This document shows, piece after piece, positions 25,428 to 40,481 of a DNA stretch of 64,000 nt. The stretch lies in assembly GCA_029204225.1 (NCBI GenBank), contig CM055093.1:2274887-2338886 (forward strand), in the 5' to 3' direction. The notes under the pieces are model-generated. The model saw nothing but the letters and a program-made list of their open reading frames with translations, did no database searches and had not been told where the DNA came from. The translations under genes were made by a program, and so were the position numbers. The number at the start of each line of letters is the position of its first letter. The stretch's first letter is position 1. The stretch comes from Diphasiastrum complanatum. Its lineage: Eukaryota > Streptophyta > Lycopodiopsida > Lycopodiales > Lycopodiaceae.

Positions 25428-25688
25428 GTGGAGGTGTATTCATTCGGAGTCTTCTCATGGTCGCTAATAGCATCTCCACATGGAAGTTTTGAGGAATCTT
25501 TGAGATTTCATCTTCTTCATTCTTGCCTTAATAATATACAAAGTTTGCAGACAATAGTAGTTTGTGAGATGAAGGTTGAGGACACAAGAGCACAAGTGAA
25601 GTTTTGGGAGATGCTCAATGGGGTGATGCAAAAACATGAGTTGGATACAGTTCAATTTCGAGGATTTATGGTAGATGAGGCTAGATAG
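25428..25688 (+). CDS. unrecognised 86-codon ORF upstream of gypsy pol
   Basis: Starts MEVYSFGVFSWSLIA, which resembles the D.YSFGV..WEL segment of plant protein kinases, and ends VQFRGFMVDEAR, vaguely like a transposase segment. Neither match is long enough to call. It runs into the gypsy pol remnant in the same orientation, so it may be its decayed upstream part or a captured fragment. Confidence 0.15.
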   Translation: MEVYSFGVFSWSLIASPHGSFEESLRFHLLHSCLNNIQSLQTIVVCEMKVEDTRAQVKFWEMLNGVMQKHELDTVQFRGFMVDEAR

Positions 25689-27850
25689 GAGAATTTATAG
25701 CATTGGAGAGGGAGTAGATCCCTCGGTTGCTGTGCATAGAATCCCATTAAAGATGGATGCTAAACCCCATGCCAATAGAAATTATCATTGTAATCCGATC
25801 TACAGAGCACGCATCAAAGAAGAACTCCAAAAGCTCTTGGAGGCAGGTTTCATCTACGAAGTGGAACATACAGAGTGGGTATCACCTATCGTTGTGGTCC
25901 CAAAGAAGAACGAGAAGCTTCGTATCTGTGTCGATTATCGCAAATTAAATGCTTCCACAGAAAGAGATCATTTTCCAATCCCGTACGACAAATCCATATT
26001 AAAAAACCTAGCTGGGGATGAAATTTATCCCTTCCTGGATGGCTTCAGTGGATACAACTTAGTTGTTATCTCTGAAGAAGACCAACCAAAAATAGCTTTT
26101 GCTACGAAATGGGGTATCTTTTGTTGGCAAGTTATGCCATTTGGATTGTGTAATGCGCCATGCACCTTCCAACGCGTCATGCAAGCACCATTTTATAATC
26201 TCATTGGTGAGAACCTTGAGATCTATCTTGATGACCTTGGGGTACACTCGAAAGGATCCACGCACCTCGCCATACTCGAACATATTTTCATACAATGCCA
26301 GAGGTATGGTATTTCTCTTAATCCTGAAAAATGTTAGATATGGGTCACCTACGGTGTCGTACTTGGTCACATTGTATCACGCAAAGGGATTGCCACCGAC
26401 CCAGAAAAGATCAAGGCCATCGTCGAGAGGCCAGAACCTAAAACGGTTCGAGACGCTTATTGTTTTATGGGTCATGCTAATCACTACCGTTGCCATATTC
26501 GCGACTTTGCTAATAAGGCACGATGGATATCAAAGTGACCGTAAATCCTAAGTGGACTGATGAATAGAGAAAGGACTTCCAAGAGCTCAAACACGCCTTG
26601 ACAACTGTTCCTATCTTGCAAGCTCCAGATTACACAAAGGAGTTTCACGTCCACACTAATGCATCGAAGTTTGCCATCGGCGCAATGCTAACTCAACCAG
26701 GAGAGTACAAGAAGGACTATCCAATTCGTTTCCTTAGTAGGCAATTAATGTCTGCGGAGATGAACTACACCACAACCGAGAGAGAAGCATTAGCGATGAT
26801 TTATGCCATCCAGAAGTTTTGATATTACCTTCTGGGAAAATCTTTGTATTTTTCACAGATCATCAAGCATTACTTTACCTCATGAACAAAACTTGCACAA
26901 CAGGTAGAATCATGCGTTGGTTGCTATTACTACAAGAATTCAAATTTCTATTGTTGTGCGCAAGGGATCGCAACATTTTGTCGCAGATCATCTATCCAGA
27001 ATACCGAGTAATGAGAAACCAACGAAGGACATCAATGATGACCTACCCGATGCAATACTCTTCCAAGTTGACTATACCCCCATGTGGGCTAAAGACATCA
27101 CAGAGTTTTTAAAGACGGGGGTGCTAGATCTGACGTTGTCGAAACCTGCCCAACGCGCACTTATCTACAAGGTAGCACCCTATACACTTATAGCGGGGCA
27201 ACTTTATAAAAAGGGTGCAGAAGGTGTGAGTAGACGATGTTTAACTGAGGGCGAGATTATTCCCATCATATCCTTGCTACATGAAGGAGTTGGTGGTGGA
27301 CATTTTGCCTCAGAAAACATAGCTAGGAAGATATTACTGGATGGGTATTGGTGGCCTTTGCTATTCAAGGACACTCATAACTTTGTAAAGGCTTGTGATG
27401 TGTGCCAAAGATCCAAAAGGCCACAATTTTCAGATTATATGCCTTTAACCCCCATCTTATCTGAACAAGCATTTTTCAAATGGGGTATTGATTATGTAGG
27501 ACCAATCAGTCCTACCGCGCGATTCACACAAGCAAGATATATTATCGTGGCGACAGATTATTGCACAAAGTGGGCAGAGGCTCAGGCAGTAAAGAACGCC
27601 GATGCCAAAACCACTGCTTGGTTCCTTTATGAGCAGATCATTGTACGATTTGGTTGTCCACTCGAAATTGTCAGCGATAGGTCCGGGTACACACTTTTTG
27701 AACACAGTAATTGAACACTTGTTGTCGACCTTCCGAGTTGTTTATCGCAAAAGTGCGCCATATTACCCCAGAAGTAACGGGCAGACTGAGTCCACGAATA
27801 AGGCTCTATGTGAAATTCTCACGAAGACGGTGGTGTTTAAGGAATGAGGG
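25689..27850 (+). pseudogene. Ty3/gypsy pol remnant (RT, RNase H, integrase)
   Basis: RT motifs run in order: HRIPLKMDAKPHANRNY, EWVSPIVVVPKKNEKLRICV, DYRKLNAST, FLDGFSGYN, FATKWGIFCWQVMPFGLCNA and YLDDLGVHS (catalytic box, degenerate in its surroundings). RNase H follows (HTNASKFAIGAMLTQ, MNYTTTEREALAMIYAI, FTDHQALLYLMN). The integrase has an intact HHCC finger (HEGVGGGHFA with CDVCQRSK), WGIDYVGP, IVSDR, and after a frameshift YPRSNGQTESTNKAL. Frames shift at about 26.5, 26.8 and 27.7 kb, with a TAG at 26336-26338. No protease, gag or LTR was found; the integrase C-terminus is cut at 27846. Confidence 0.88.
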
Positions 27851-29383
<1,533 letters not shown>

Positions 29384-29689
29384 CAAAACTTTTTTGATAC
29401 TGAATGTTGAAAAAAAATTTCTCTGCTTCTTCATTGTGAATACACAGATTTGACAATGTGATTATCTAAAACACTTCAACTATTGAGTTATGTCTACTAC
29501 AATGAAAAGACTAGCTACTCACCATGATACTTTTGTACGTAATGTCATTGACAAGTACATGAATGTGAATCTCAATGCTCCCAATGGTGTAACATTCTTT
29601 AACATATTGCACATAAGGCATGAAAGAGATTCTATATTCAAGGAGCACTCCCAAGTCGCCACCTTGTGTAAATTCTAAAAAGCCATGTC

Positions 29690-31162
29690 CAAATCAGTCA
29701 TTGAGGTTGGCCCAATCAGTTGGAAAGCTGCTTGTTTTTGAGATCATACAATATATAAAAATTTTGTTGCATAACATTTCCAAGTCCAATTCTAATACCA
29801 TCGAGATCAGGTGCTGGAAGAAATGCCAAACAATGTACACTTTTTTCCACTCGAACAATGTAGTTGTTTTTGGGACATGGATAAATTCACATCCTTGAAA
29901 TGGAATGTGAAACTAGGAAACCGATAGTTGGGATGAGCCAATGCAGTGTTGAAGCAACAATCCCAATTGCTAATAAGTTTGTTGATAGTCAAAACAAGTG
30001 GAAAGTTGACAAGTTTCTTGAACTCTGCAATCACTTTTGGGTAGACGTGAGCTTTTAGATATGTAGGACTTGTGCTAATATCCATAGGTGAAATTTAGAG
30101 GAATTTCCTTGTGTTGGTAAAAAATCAAACCGTGTAGTTGACACACTGACACCAAGTATATGTAAAAGATAAAGAGAGCCAAGTTTCTTAAACTCCTTGA
30201 AATGATGGTGATGCTCCAAAATATATAACACTACTGATATTCATTGCGAATGGATTTACAAGACAGTGAGAGAATTGGCTAACTGCCAATTGAGTTGGTA
30301 GACCATTTGGAACGTTCGTCAATGAAAGTGCTTTATCAAAAGGTAGTACTCCATTAGTAAGGGGTCCATCTCCACCAAATACATGCCCACAAAGAAAACT
30401 AACATTTTGGACTTGAATAGCCTTTCCATCTACTTGATTAAAAGTCACTGTGTCCTCCACAAGTTCTCCCTGCACTATAGTAGCAGTTGCTCTTTTCGTA
30501 TCATTATATACGTAACAAGAAGTCAATGGACAATTAGGAGCTTAATTCTTATGAAAATCGCCATAAAGTACCTTGCATTTTGTTGAGCTACATGGCATTA
30601 TTCTACATGTGGAGGATAATTCTAGATCAAAAATTTGAAATCCATCTGGTCCTACATAGTTTTTGCATTGAATGAAGCTCTGCTCATTAATCGTATCCAA
30701 AAACAAATGAAACATCATTGGTGGAGTTCCGATATTAACTTCCATGACATACGCTTCCCAAAAGTATAGACCTGGCCTCGTAAGTGAGCTCACAAGTGAG
30801 CGCAAGCTAACTCCCTGCATGACATTTATGTAGGTGGAAGATTCTATTCTGACATGTAAGGCATGTATTTTCTGAAAACTATTTGTTGTAGCTCCACGCA
30901 TGGTTTCCCAATGCATTGCAAGGAAGTGAGATGAACTAGAAATAATATGACGCTTGAGATGCACTCAACTTATGGGTGTTGATGCTGCTTGGGAATATGA
31001 AGCCACAAGAATACATTGCATTGACACTAAGAGAAACTTCCAACAATGCTTTCTATAATGTGAGATAAAACTATATGGGAGTGCCATGTGTGTTGATTTA
31101 GCCAAAATCTTATTCAACCTACAATAAAAGGTGATGAAAGTGAGTCTTGCTTGCTTATCCAT
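29690..31162 (-). pseudogene. nepenthesin-like aspartic protease pseudogene, copy A
   Basis: Starts at 31162 (MDKQARLTF) or the internal MALPYSFISHYRKHC, with a signal-like FLLVSMQCILVASYSQA. After a TGA at 30965-30967 the frame continues to AYVMEVNIGTPPMMFHLFL and DTINEQSFIQCK (the N-lobe DTG region, Gly lost), CYVYNDTKRATATIVQG, FLCGHVFGGDGPLTNGVLPF, LPTQLAVSQFSHCLV and VIYFGASPSF, then a frameshifted C-lobe (MDISTSPTYLKAHVY, where the DSG motif is lost) and PNYRFPSFTFHFKDV. These are ordered landmarks of plant A1B peptidases. A TAA at 30542-30544 and frameshifts make it a pseudogene. A (CT)n array lies just upstream of the start. Confidence 0.78.
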
Positions 31163-31186
31163 GAATTAATAAGTTCTCATTCTCAT

Positions 31187-32347
<1,161 letters not shown>

Positions 32348-32590
32348 GTAATTGTAGGTTGATATTCCAAAGAATATTCTAGCCATCCTACAGAACATCT
32401 TTAAAAATACAAGCAGAATAGGATTTAAATGTAGAACTTTCCCATCAGGTTTATTCTTTTACGTTATCTGTACTGGCTTAAGTTTTTCAGTTCTAAGTTT
32501 AAATTGTCATGGGCACTGCACATAGATATTTGATTTCAAGTTATGTAAAAGCTAGTCTCTTGGCTATGTCAGAATATGACAGGATGACCT

Positions 32591-32602
32591 GCTCTGATAC
32601 CA
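32591..32602 (-). other. copia primer-binding site (tRNA-iMet type)
   Basis: GCTCTGATACCA on the + strand is the complement of TGGTATCAGAGC, the standard initiator-Met primer-binding site of plant copia elements. It lies a few bases from the LTR end at 32604-32607. Confidence 0.85.
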
Positions 32603-32603
32603 C

Positions 32604-33590
32604 TGATGAGAATCGAACTTAAGAGAAAATCACGAAACTGTCGTGACCGCGACTCAACCATGACTCAATGCGTTTCGGATGGAGTTTAGATGCGATCGTT
32701 GGACACTACCGGCTGAATCACTCCTAGAGTCCTCAAAAGTGTAGTCAGGCACTGCTGATCTACGTTCATAAAATTAATACAACATTCAACATACTCAACC
32801 AATGTGCGGAATTGAAGAATGGGAGAATCAGACATACGATTAACAGCAAAAACATTTGTATTCAAGATCATACAACATAAATTGACAATGCGCAAAGGCT
32901 ACAATATCATCTATTGATTTTCTTCTCTGTCTCTTCAAGCACTGCATGCATATCCACATAGTGCGTTGGCGTGAGAGAGATACACTTCTCTCATGGATGT
33001 ATATCTCGCTTACTAGCGGAGTTTGGATCTCTATGGATCCTGATCACAGAACTCGTCTCGCATGCAGGCAAACTTGTTGTCTGTATTTTGTCTTGATTGC
33101 TTACTAGCATCAGACTACTTCATTACATTGTATGCGTATTCTGTCATCATGTGTCAAGTATCATCCAGCAAGTATATAGTCCCTCTATGTAGCCTTTAGA
33201 TTAGAGTGACTAAATATCTACAAATAATAAAAAAATTACAAGAGCGGCAGATTAGCCACGACCTAGGGAGTATCTGCTGACATCATGTCATCAGATCAGA
33301 TTTCTGTACTTCTGGGTACTTGCATGATCTTTGCTGGTACTCTTTGGAGCGTGAGGGCAAAATGGGTTTCGCGACATTTTTTGTGTCACGTCATTGGTTT
33401 TGTCTCCGTCGTCTGACTTTCTCGTGTTAGACCGCAAAAGATTCTTGTTCGCAAATCTTTCGTGCTTCGTGTCTTCCCATCAAGTGTTCGCGAAACTTTC
33501 ATGCTTCGTGCCTTTCGTGTTCGCAAACATGTTCGTCAGGCAGAGGGCTGAAATCTAGCAAAGCTTTGTAATTAGAAACGTTTCATTCTT
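32604..33590 (-). repeat. inverted copia LTR of the Copia-2 family
   Basis: The stretch from about 33300 to 33590 is the near-exact reverse complement of the Copia-2 3' LTR at 38934-39215, including a TTCGCGAA site at 33487-33494. With the primer-binding site on its left it reads as a minus-strand 5' LTR followed by PBS, about 0.98 kb long. No gag follows on the left, so the rest of that element is gone. The exact right end (near 33580-33590) is uncertain. Confidence 0.75.
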
Positions 33591-34789
33591 GTGCCACTGC
33601 AACTTCTTTGAGCTCTTTGAATTGTAGCAATTGTATCTAGAGACTTGTGTGATGTTTTTTTTTCTTTCGTACACATAGTCATGTGCTTTTGAGTTATCAA
33701 GAAGCTGATCTCTTTTGTGACGACATGACTGACATTTTATTGGTGAGAGCCTCTATCATTCTTGCCTTATTCCCTTGGAGATTTTAAACAACATCAGTGG
33801 TCTACTGCATATGTCGTAGAGTTGTTTGCTTTACAAAGTATTTCAATTCATAACCCAGAGCAAGTTCAAATCGATCCATCAGGTGGTTGAAACAAGGATG
33901 AGAGAAGTGAGATGAAGTTTCAAGATTTACCATACGGTGGAATATGAGAGAATGAATGGATGGAAAAGAGAAATGAGATAAGTGTTGTGTGGTTTTTCAT
34001 ATCTCTCCATAATATAACCAATGCTCTTTGTACAATTCTCCACGAAATCATCATTGCTTGCCTTTGAAAATAGCTTTGTCATTGAGGTTGTCATAACTTC
34101 AATCTCTAATTGACTTGATAGTCCTTCACTGGTACAAGCTGCCACTTTAGCCATGGTGGGGCAATTGCAAAAGTGTGGATACTGTAGTGCTTATGTAAAA
34201 CCAACTGCTTATTGCAAATGGTGGTGGTGGTGTTGTCGCGGATATTCCATCTTGTTGGGAAGATGGATCTTTTGTTGGATCATGATTGCAGTCTGATAAG
34301 ATGTTCCTTTTGTTGCCAAATTGAGCATTTGTTGTTGAAGTCCCTTGACTGCTCTTTTTGTTCCTATTGAAAGTTGTTGAAATCATTGGTAAAGATGTAG
34401 AGATATATCCCAATGACAATTCATGTCATACTGCAACTGTATAAGTAGAATAAAATTGCTGATGAAATATCACCTATGGTGCGATTGTAAAAGAAAACAC
34501 ACTAAGCCATACGACAATAGAACAAACAAACAAGCAACAACAAACAACATAGTTGATAGGACAAAACTTGAAATAAGAGAAAAAAATGAAAATTGTAGCA
34601 GATAACGCTATAGAAGGAATTGCATAGCACTCTTAAATCAAACTCTTACAATCTAGTATCGGACTTGGCACAAGGCCATAGCTACAGTGTTGCAAAAGCA
34701 AAACAAGTCATAACGTATAGCACTTACGTAACATGCAATAAGACAATTATGTCTTAGATTACTTTCACTTAGATAAAACATGCGGGTTA
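33591..34789. other. unassigned spacer with minus-strand frames
   Basis: Two successive minus-strand frames (34147-34419, serine/threonine-rich; 33927-34154, starting MAKVAACTSEGLSS) look more protein-like than their surroundings, but I recognise no family and there is no splice or duplicate-copy support. No LTR or primer-binding site for Copia-2 was found in this stretch. Confidence 0.25.
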
Positions 34790-37700
34790 TCATCTAGACA
34801 CAAAACTCATGATTCATCAGGCAGTAACTCAAAGCTTGGCTCCAGGCAGAAGAAATGCCTACGACAACAAACAAGGAGCTACGTGAGTGGAGGGAGAAAA
34901 ATGACAAGGCAGTAGCCTTGCTATTATCTTCCATCAAAGATAGTCTCACACTTGAACTGGCTACACTCTCCAAAGCCAAGGAGATGTGGAATGCATTACT
35001 CACTAGATTTCAAACGAAATCAAGAAGTCAAATTATGATGCTGGAAGATCAGCTGACGAATCTATAGTGGGATGGAAAAGACCTCACTTCTTTCATGAGA
35101 AAGATGAGGAATTTGTTTATATCACTACATAACTCTAGTGCAGAGAATGTTGTGTCAGCTGAGAAGCAGCTCACGTACCTGTTGAGAGCCTTACCCAGAT
35201 CATTCCAGACAACAAGGACCCTACTCGTGAAAGATCCTACCATGAATTTCAAAAAGGCGATTGTCAAGATTCGAGAGGAAGTCGAGGCCAGAGAGCATCT
35301 TCATCACAAAGATGGTTCTGACCAGGCCCTCTACGACAAGAAAGGAAAATTAAAGAAACAATTAAAGCCTAAGAGGGATTGTGATCAACAAGCAGAGGGG
35401 ACCAATCAGAGGTAGGATTGTGATCAACAAGCAGAGGGGACCAACAAGAGCAACTGGAAGAGCAAAGGGAGGTCCAAGCAACAAGGTGTAGACAAGAAGA
35501 CTTGCGTGAGATGCAGTAGAGACGAGCATACAGTAGATACATGCTGGCTCAATCCCAAGATTGAGTGTATTCATTGCCACAAGAAGGGTCACGTAGCCAT
35601 GGATTGCTGCCAGAACCCGAGAAACAAGTCAGCACAGAACATACATGAGAACAGCAATAGTTCATCCTATGTCGAGGAGCCCAAGAGCTCAAAGATGGGC
35701 GAAGAAAGAACGAACAAAAATTGTTCGACCGCCTACATCTGTGAAGATGTGTGTGCAGCATCAACATCTGATACACATGAGGTGATCCTAGACTCAAGAG
35801 CCACCTCACACTTTGTGACATCAAGACGAATAATGTTTGATTTCAGAAGTACAGATCTCTCAAGATTCAGAGTTCTTGGAGATGGATCTAGACATCAAGT
35901 GAATGGTATTGGTTCACTATGGCTCAACACAAACGACAGAGATAAATGACTCGAAGACGTTCTGTTCGTGCCTACGCTGCAACAAGACTTGCTCTTTGTA
36001 GCAAGAATAGCAGATGCAAGAATGCGTGTGACATTTTCTGACGAAGCATGCAATGTGGTTGATGCCAGTACTAGTACTCTCATCACTCAAGGCAGAAGGA
36101 AAGAGAACCTATATCATCTGGAGGTATGCCTACCTGCAGATCAGGTGCATCAGACTCATGATGACCAGCCAGACACTCTATGGCATAGGAGACTCTACCA
36201 CATGAACTCAATGGCACTTTACCAAGCAAGCCATCATGGAGCAATAACAGAGGTCAACATCTCGAATGCAACCAGTTCAACCACCTGTGATGCATGTTTG
36301 AAAGACAAGATGTCATGCACTCCATTCATCAAAGACTCCTATAGAACGACTAAGACTCTGGAGCTAGTGAATTATGACATCTGTGGACCATTCAATGTGA
36401 TCTCAGTAGGAGGTTCAAAGTATTATATAACCTTCATTGATGACTATAGCAAATTTGCCAGAGTGTATTTTATTCAGAATAAATCTGAAGCACTTGACAA
36501 ATTCATAGAATATGTGAATTGGACTGAAAGATGTACAGGTAGCAAGGTGAAGTAGATTAGGACAGATCGAAGTGGCGAATACATCTCAAATCGGTCCATT
36601 GACTTCTGCAATGATCATGGCATCATTCACAAAAGGACTGCAACCTACACACCGCAGCACAATGGTGTTGCTGAACGAAAGAACAAGACCCTGATGGAAG
36701 CAGCCAGATGCATGATGGCCTACTTGAAGGCTCCAAGGGCACTGTGGGCTGAAGCAGTAGCTACAGCCGCATACATCCAAAACAGGACAGGCAAGTCTGG
36801 TGTCCCTCACATGACACCACATGAGCTATGGTGGGGTAGAAGGCCCAACCTGTCTCACGTCAAAATCTTTGGCTGTGCAACTTATGCACATATTCCTAAT
36901 AAGCTTTGAAAGAAGCTTGATGATAAAGCTGAGCAGGGATTTCTGGTAGGTTATGACAATAATTCGTCATACTACAGAGTCTACATGCCAGACATGAACA
37001 CTGTGAAAACAGTGAGAGATGTTAGATTCGATGAGAGCAGGACAATGGCCAATGACGATCCTGTTAGCTATGAAGTTCTGGAGAGACAGTACTATGACCT
37101 GTCACCAATGACAGAGGGAGTAGAGGACAAACACGAAAACAAAATTTTTTGAGTCGTCTCCCATTCGAACGACGAATCTGATGAAGAAAGATTCGAGAGA
37201 CAACCTACTCATGCCACAGTTCTTGTAAACCAAGATGGTTCCGAACCGAGCAGAGCAAACAAAGGCAAAGACATAGCTGTTCCAGGAGGATCTCCTAGAA
37301 GGTCAACTAGACCACGAAGAGCGCCAGCAAGATATGTGCCAAGCAGCTCAGCTTTCACATCAGAAGAGTTCTGCGGATTCAGTGATGAACCACAGACTTT
37401 TGAGGAGGTGATTGAAAGTCCAGAGAAGGACATATGGATCCAAGCCATGAACAAAGAGATGGAATCCATGAGGAAGAACCAGGTGTGGACACTGGAGCCA
37501 TTACCACATAAGCACAAGATTGTCAAATGCAAATGGGTCTTCAAGCTCAAATATGGACCAGATGGAAATGTAATGAAATACAAGGCAAGACTGGTAGCGA
37601 AGGGTTTGTCTCAGAGATATGGTATTGACTACTCCGAAACCTTCTCTCTAGTCGTTAAACATTCGTCCCTACATCTAGTATTTGCATATGCAGCAGCTTA

Positions 37701-38933
37701 TGACCTCAGGATCCACATTGTGGACGAGAAGACAGCCTTCTTGCATGGTGAACTAGATGAAGAGGTCTATATGGATTAAACCCCAAGATATGTCTCGAAT
37801 TCACTTCCTAACTATGCATGCAAAATGCACAGAAGTATCTATGGTCTGAAACAATCAGCCCGACAATGGTACAAGAAGAAAGCTCAAGCCTTGAAATCAT
37901 TAGGATTCAAGCCTCTGTTGGCTTATTCCAATGTATAGTTACAGATGGGCAGATCATCATAGTGGCTGTACATGTGGACGACACTCTGATACTTTGCAGG
38001 AGTGAGTAGATAATTGCTGAGGTGAAGACAGACATCTTGAAACATTTCGAGATAGTGGATTTGGGAGAAGCCAGGTGTTACCTAGGCTTACAAATTGATA
38101 GAGACTATGAGGAATACCTTCACCAGTCCAATACACCCAGAAGATCCTAGAGGACTGAACTGCAAGGGAGCAAACACTCCAATTCTCGCAGGGACGGTGT
38201 TGACAAGTGACGACTATCCGAAGACCGAGGAAGAGAGAGAACAGATGCAGCTCACACCTTACAGAAAGCTGATAGGATCACTGTGTACCTTGCAGACAAC
38301 ACATATCCTGATATTGCTTATGCAGTATTCAGGATGAGCCAATTCTACACGAATCTAGGCTCGACACATTGGAAGATTGCAAAATGAATTTTGCAATATC
38401 TTCAATTAACGAGAGATTACGGCTTGTGTTATTGTCATGGTACAGGTTTCAGGATATTTTCCTACAATGATGCTAGCTAGGAATCCCTCAAGGACGACTA
38501 TAAGATTGTCTCAAGAGGGTGCACCATCGCATCAGGAGCAGCAGTTCTATGGGTCAGCAAGAAGCAGACCATTGTGGCCCAGTCATCTTGCAAAGCAGAA
38601 TATGTTGAAGCAGCAAAGATGGCCAACGAGATAGTCTAGCTAAGACAGTTCCTAGATGAATTAGGCGAAACAATGAACGAGCCCCTGGTCTTGCAGATGG
38701 ACAATACCTCTGCAATACACCTGACGAAAGATCCCGCGTTCCATTCTAGAACGAAGCACATTGCGATCAAGTATCACTTGATCAGGGATCTGATTGAAAA
38801 GAAGATGATGCAGACCACCTTCATAGGAACGAAAGACATGGTTGTTGACATCTTCACCAAAGCCCTGGACAAAGAATTTGAGAGACAAAGGAGTAGTTTT
38901 GGGATCATAAAGCTATCATGCTTTGAGAGGGAG
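34790..38933 (+). pseudogene. Copia-2 gag-pol, stop-riddled
   Basis: Nearly full-length coding order: gag (SIKDSLTLELATLSKAKEMW, LEDQLTNL, FISLHNSSAENVVSAEKQL), double zinc knuckle with CIHCHKKGHVAMDC, protease VILDSRATSHF (DSG changed to DSR), pre-integrase LWHRRLYHMNSMALY, integrase FIDDYSKFARVYFIQNK, TYTPQHNGVAERKNKTLMEA and FGCATYAHIPNKL, RT WIQAMNKEMESMRKNQVWTL, YKARLVAKGLSQRYGIDYSE and VDEKTAFLHGELDEEVYMD, a degenerate YVDD zone (VAVHVDDTLILC), and RNase H (QSSCKAEYVEAAKM, FHSRTKHIAIKYHLI, VDIFTKALDKEFE). Stops at 35065, 35947, 36553, 36907 and 37777 mostly fit CAG, CGA or CAA changed to stop. The 5' LTR is missing. Confidence 0.88.
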
Positions 38934-39215
38934 TTGAAGAAATATAACGTTTCTAATTACAAAGCTTTGCTAGCTTTCAGCCCTCTGCTTGACAAAAATG
39001 TTCGCAAACACGAAAGGCACAAAGCACGAAAGTTTCGCGAACACTTGATGGGAAGACACGAAGCACGAAAGATTCGCGAACGAGAATCTTTTGCGGTCTA
39101 ACATGAGAAAGTCAGACGACGGAGACAAAACCAACGATGCGACATGAAAATTGTTGCGAAACCCATTTTGCTCTCACGCTCCAAAGAGTACTAGCAAAGA
39201 TCATGCAAGTACCCA
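38934..39215 (+). repeat. Copia-2 3' LTR, truncated
   Basis: Begins TGAAGAAATATAACG after the purine-rich GAGAGGGAGT and matches the inverted LTR at 33.3-33.6 kb until GTACCCA, then diverges abruptly. It carries two exact TTCGCGAA octamers (39034-39041, 39073-39080). About 280 of roughly 980 expected bases remain. Confidence 0.8.
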
Positions 39216-39234
39216 CAATACATAGAATACAATT

Positions 39235-39498
39235 TTGAAAGTGTAACAAATTAAAATGAAGTCGCAGCTGTGTTCAGTTTGTCTCCAAGAGAAATTCTGC
39301 TTTCTACAACGTTCAAATCCGAGATCAAATGGAAATGATATGAAGATTTGAAAATATGTAATAAAAACACGTAAAAATTGACTCAAGAATAAGCTTCTTG
39401 AAAACTAAATAAAAAAGTAATTATCACAAAATTGCAATAACTTCTCAGTGTCAGGCTTGTCGTTCTGATCACTTTTTGTTTGTATAGCACTAGAATCC
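39235..39498 (+). repeat. dispersed 265-bp repeat, copy 1
   Basis: From TTGAAAGTGTAACAAAT to TATAGCACTAGAATCC this matches 50561-50825 with moderate divergence, including the long shared word AAGATTTGAAAATATGTAAT. Copy 1 starts close to the truncated end of the Copia-2 LTR; copy 2 ends where another LTR begins. No coding content; identity unknown. Confidence 0.8.
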
Positions 39499-39565
39499 GA
39501 GCTCAAATAAAAAAGTTATGGTCGTTAAGAAAATGATAAGGAAAAAGATTTATTACAACTTAGCA

Positions 39566-39579
39566 GGGGGGGGGGGGGG
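39566..39579. repeat. poly-G run
   Basis: About 14 consecutive G in AT-rich surroundings. Confidence 0.9.
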
Positions 39580-39870
39580 TCACATGAAAATCAAATTAAA
39601 TTATATAAAGTTTTGAATCCATGAAAGATTGGAGTGCTCAAAGAAAATGTGAAAGAACTGTGGAAAACTTAAATTTTTTTAGAGAGTGACTTATGCCAAC
39701 CAAGTGCTCAATGAGAAAAAAATATATAACGTCAAAATTAAAATAAGATAAAAAATTAAAATTAAATTTCTTTTGGGTCTGGGTATTCTGTGCATTAGCA
39801 GCCATAAGCAGGGGCACCACATGAAGTCGAAGAAAGAAGGAGATGAATGGTATTTGACTGAGTTGAATGG

Positions 39871-39960
39871 ACATGAACCAAAACATAAAATATGGTTTAT
39901 GTCCGTACAATACTAATCAAACATGAACCAAAACATAGAATATGGTTTATGTCCGTACAA
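39871..39960. repeat. 40-bp direct duplication with 50-bp period
   Basis: ACATGAACCAAAACATA through GTCCGTACAA occurs at 39871-39910 and 39921-39960 with one difference and a 10-base spacer (TACTAATCAA). Each unit also contains AACCA...TGGTT inverted words. Confidence 0.95.
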
Positions 39961-40419
39961 TTACAGTACCCTACTGTATTTCACATGTGTGGAACCAAAA
40001 ATAGCAAAATATGAGCATTCTACACACACGATTGCAAGATATCATCATGAGAGTGCACCAATGAGTAGTAAACCCAAAGAGAACCATGTATAATGATGAA
40101 TGAGAGATAGAAGAGAGAAGATGTGTCTCTCCATGAGTTACATCCTTTTATAGAGTGTCCAGACCCTATTTGGCCACTTGGCTTTCCCTCCAAAATGTAA
40201 ACCCTACTATTTTTGGGTCTAGATTCAATGTACCCAAAATTCAAATTTGAATCTCTCTCAAACTCGACTACCAACTTTTTCACACTTTCAAAAAGTGTTT
40301 ATTGAATGCATTTTAAACTCATATAACTTCAAAAAGTTTATCTCTAAGTCTAAAATGAGTTTTGGCCTCATATTAACAATTTACCAAAATATGACTAAAC
40401 TAGACTAAACTAGTTGAAA
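39961..40419. other. AT-rich spacer
   Basis: No coding sequence or repeat recognised. The segmental similarity to 29.64 kb and beyond begins just to the right, near 40430. Confidence 0.5.
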
Positions 40420-40481
40420 TCTCACACAAGGAAGACTCCCAAGTTGCCACCTTCTGTAAATTATAAACAACCTTGTCCAAA

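Noticed and set aside
25428-25500. Protein kinase subdomain IX (YSFGVFSWSLIA)
   Set aside because: About 14 residues of resemblance with no supporting kinase motifs on either side; kept only as an unrecognised ORF.
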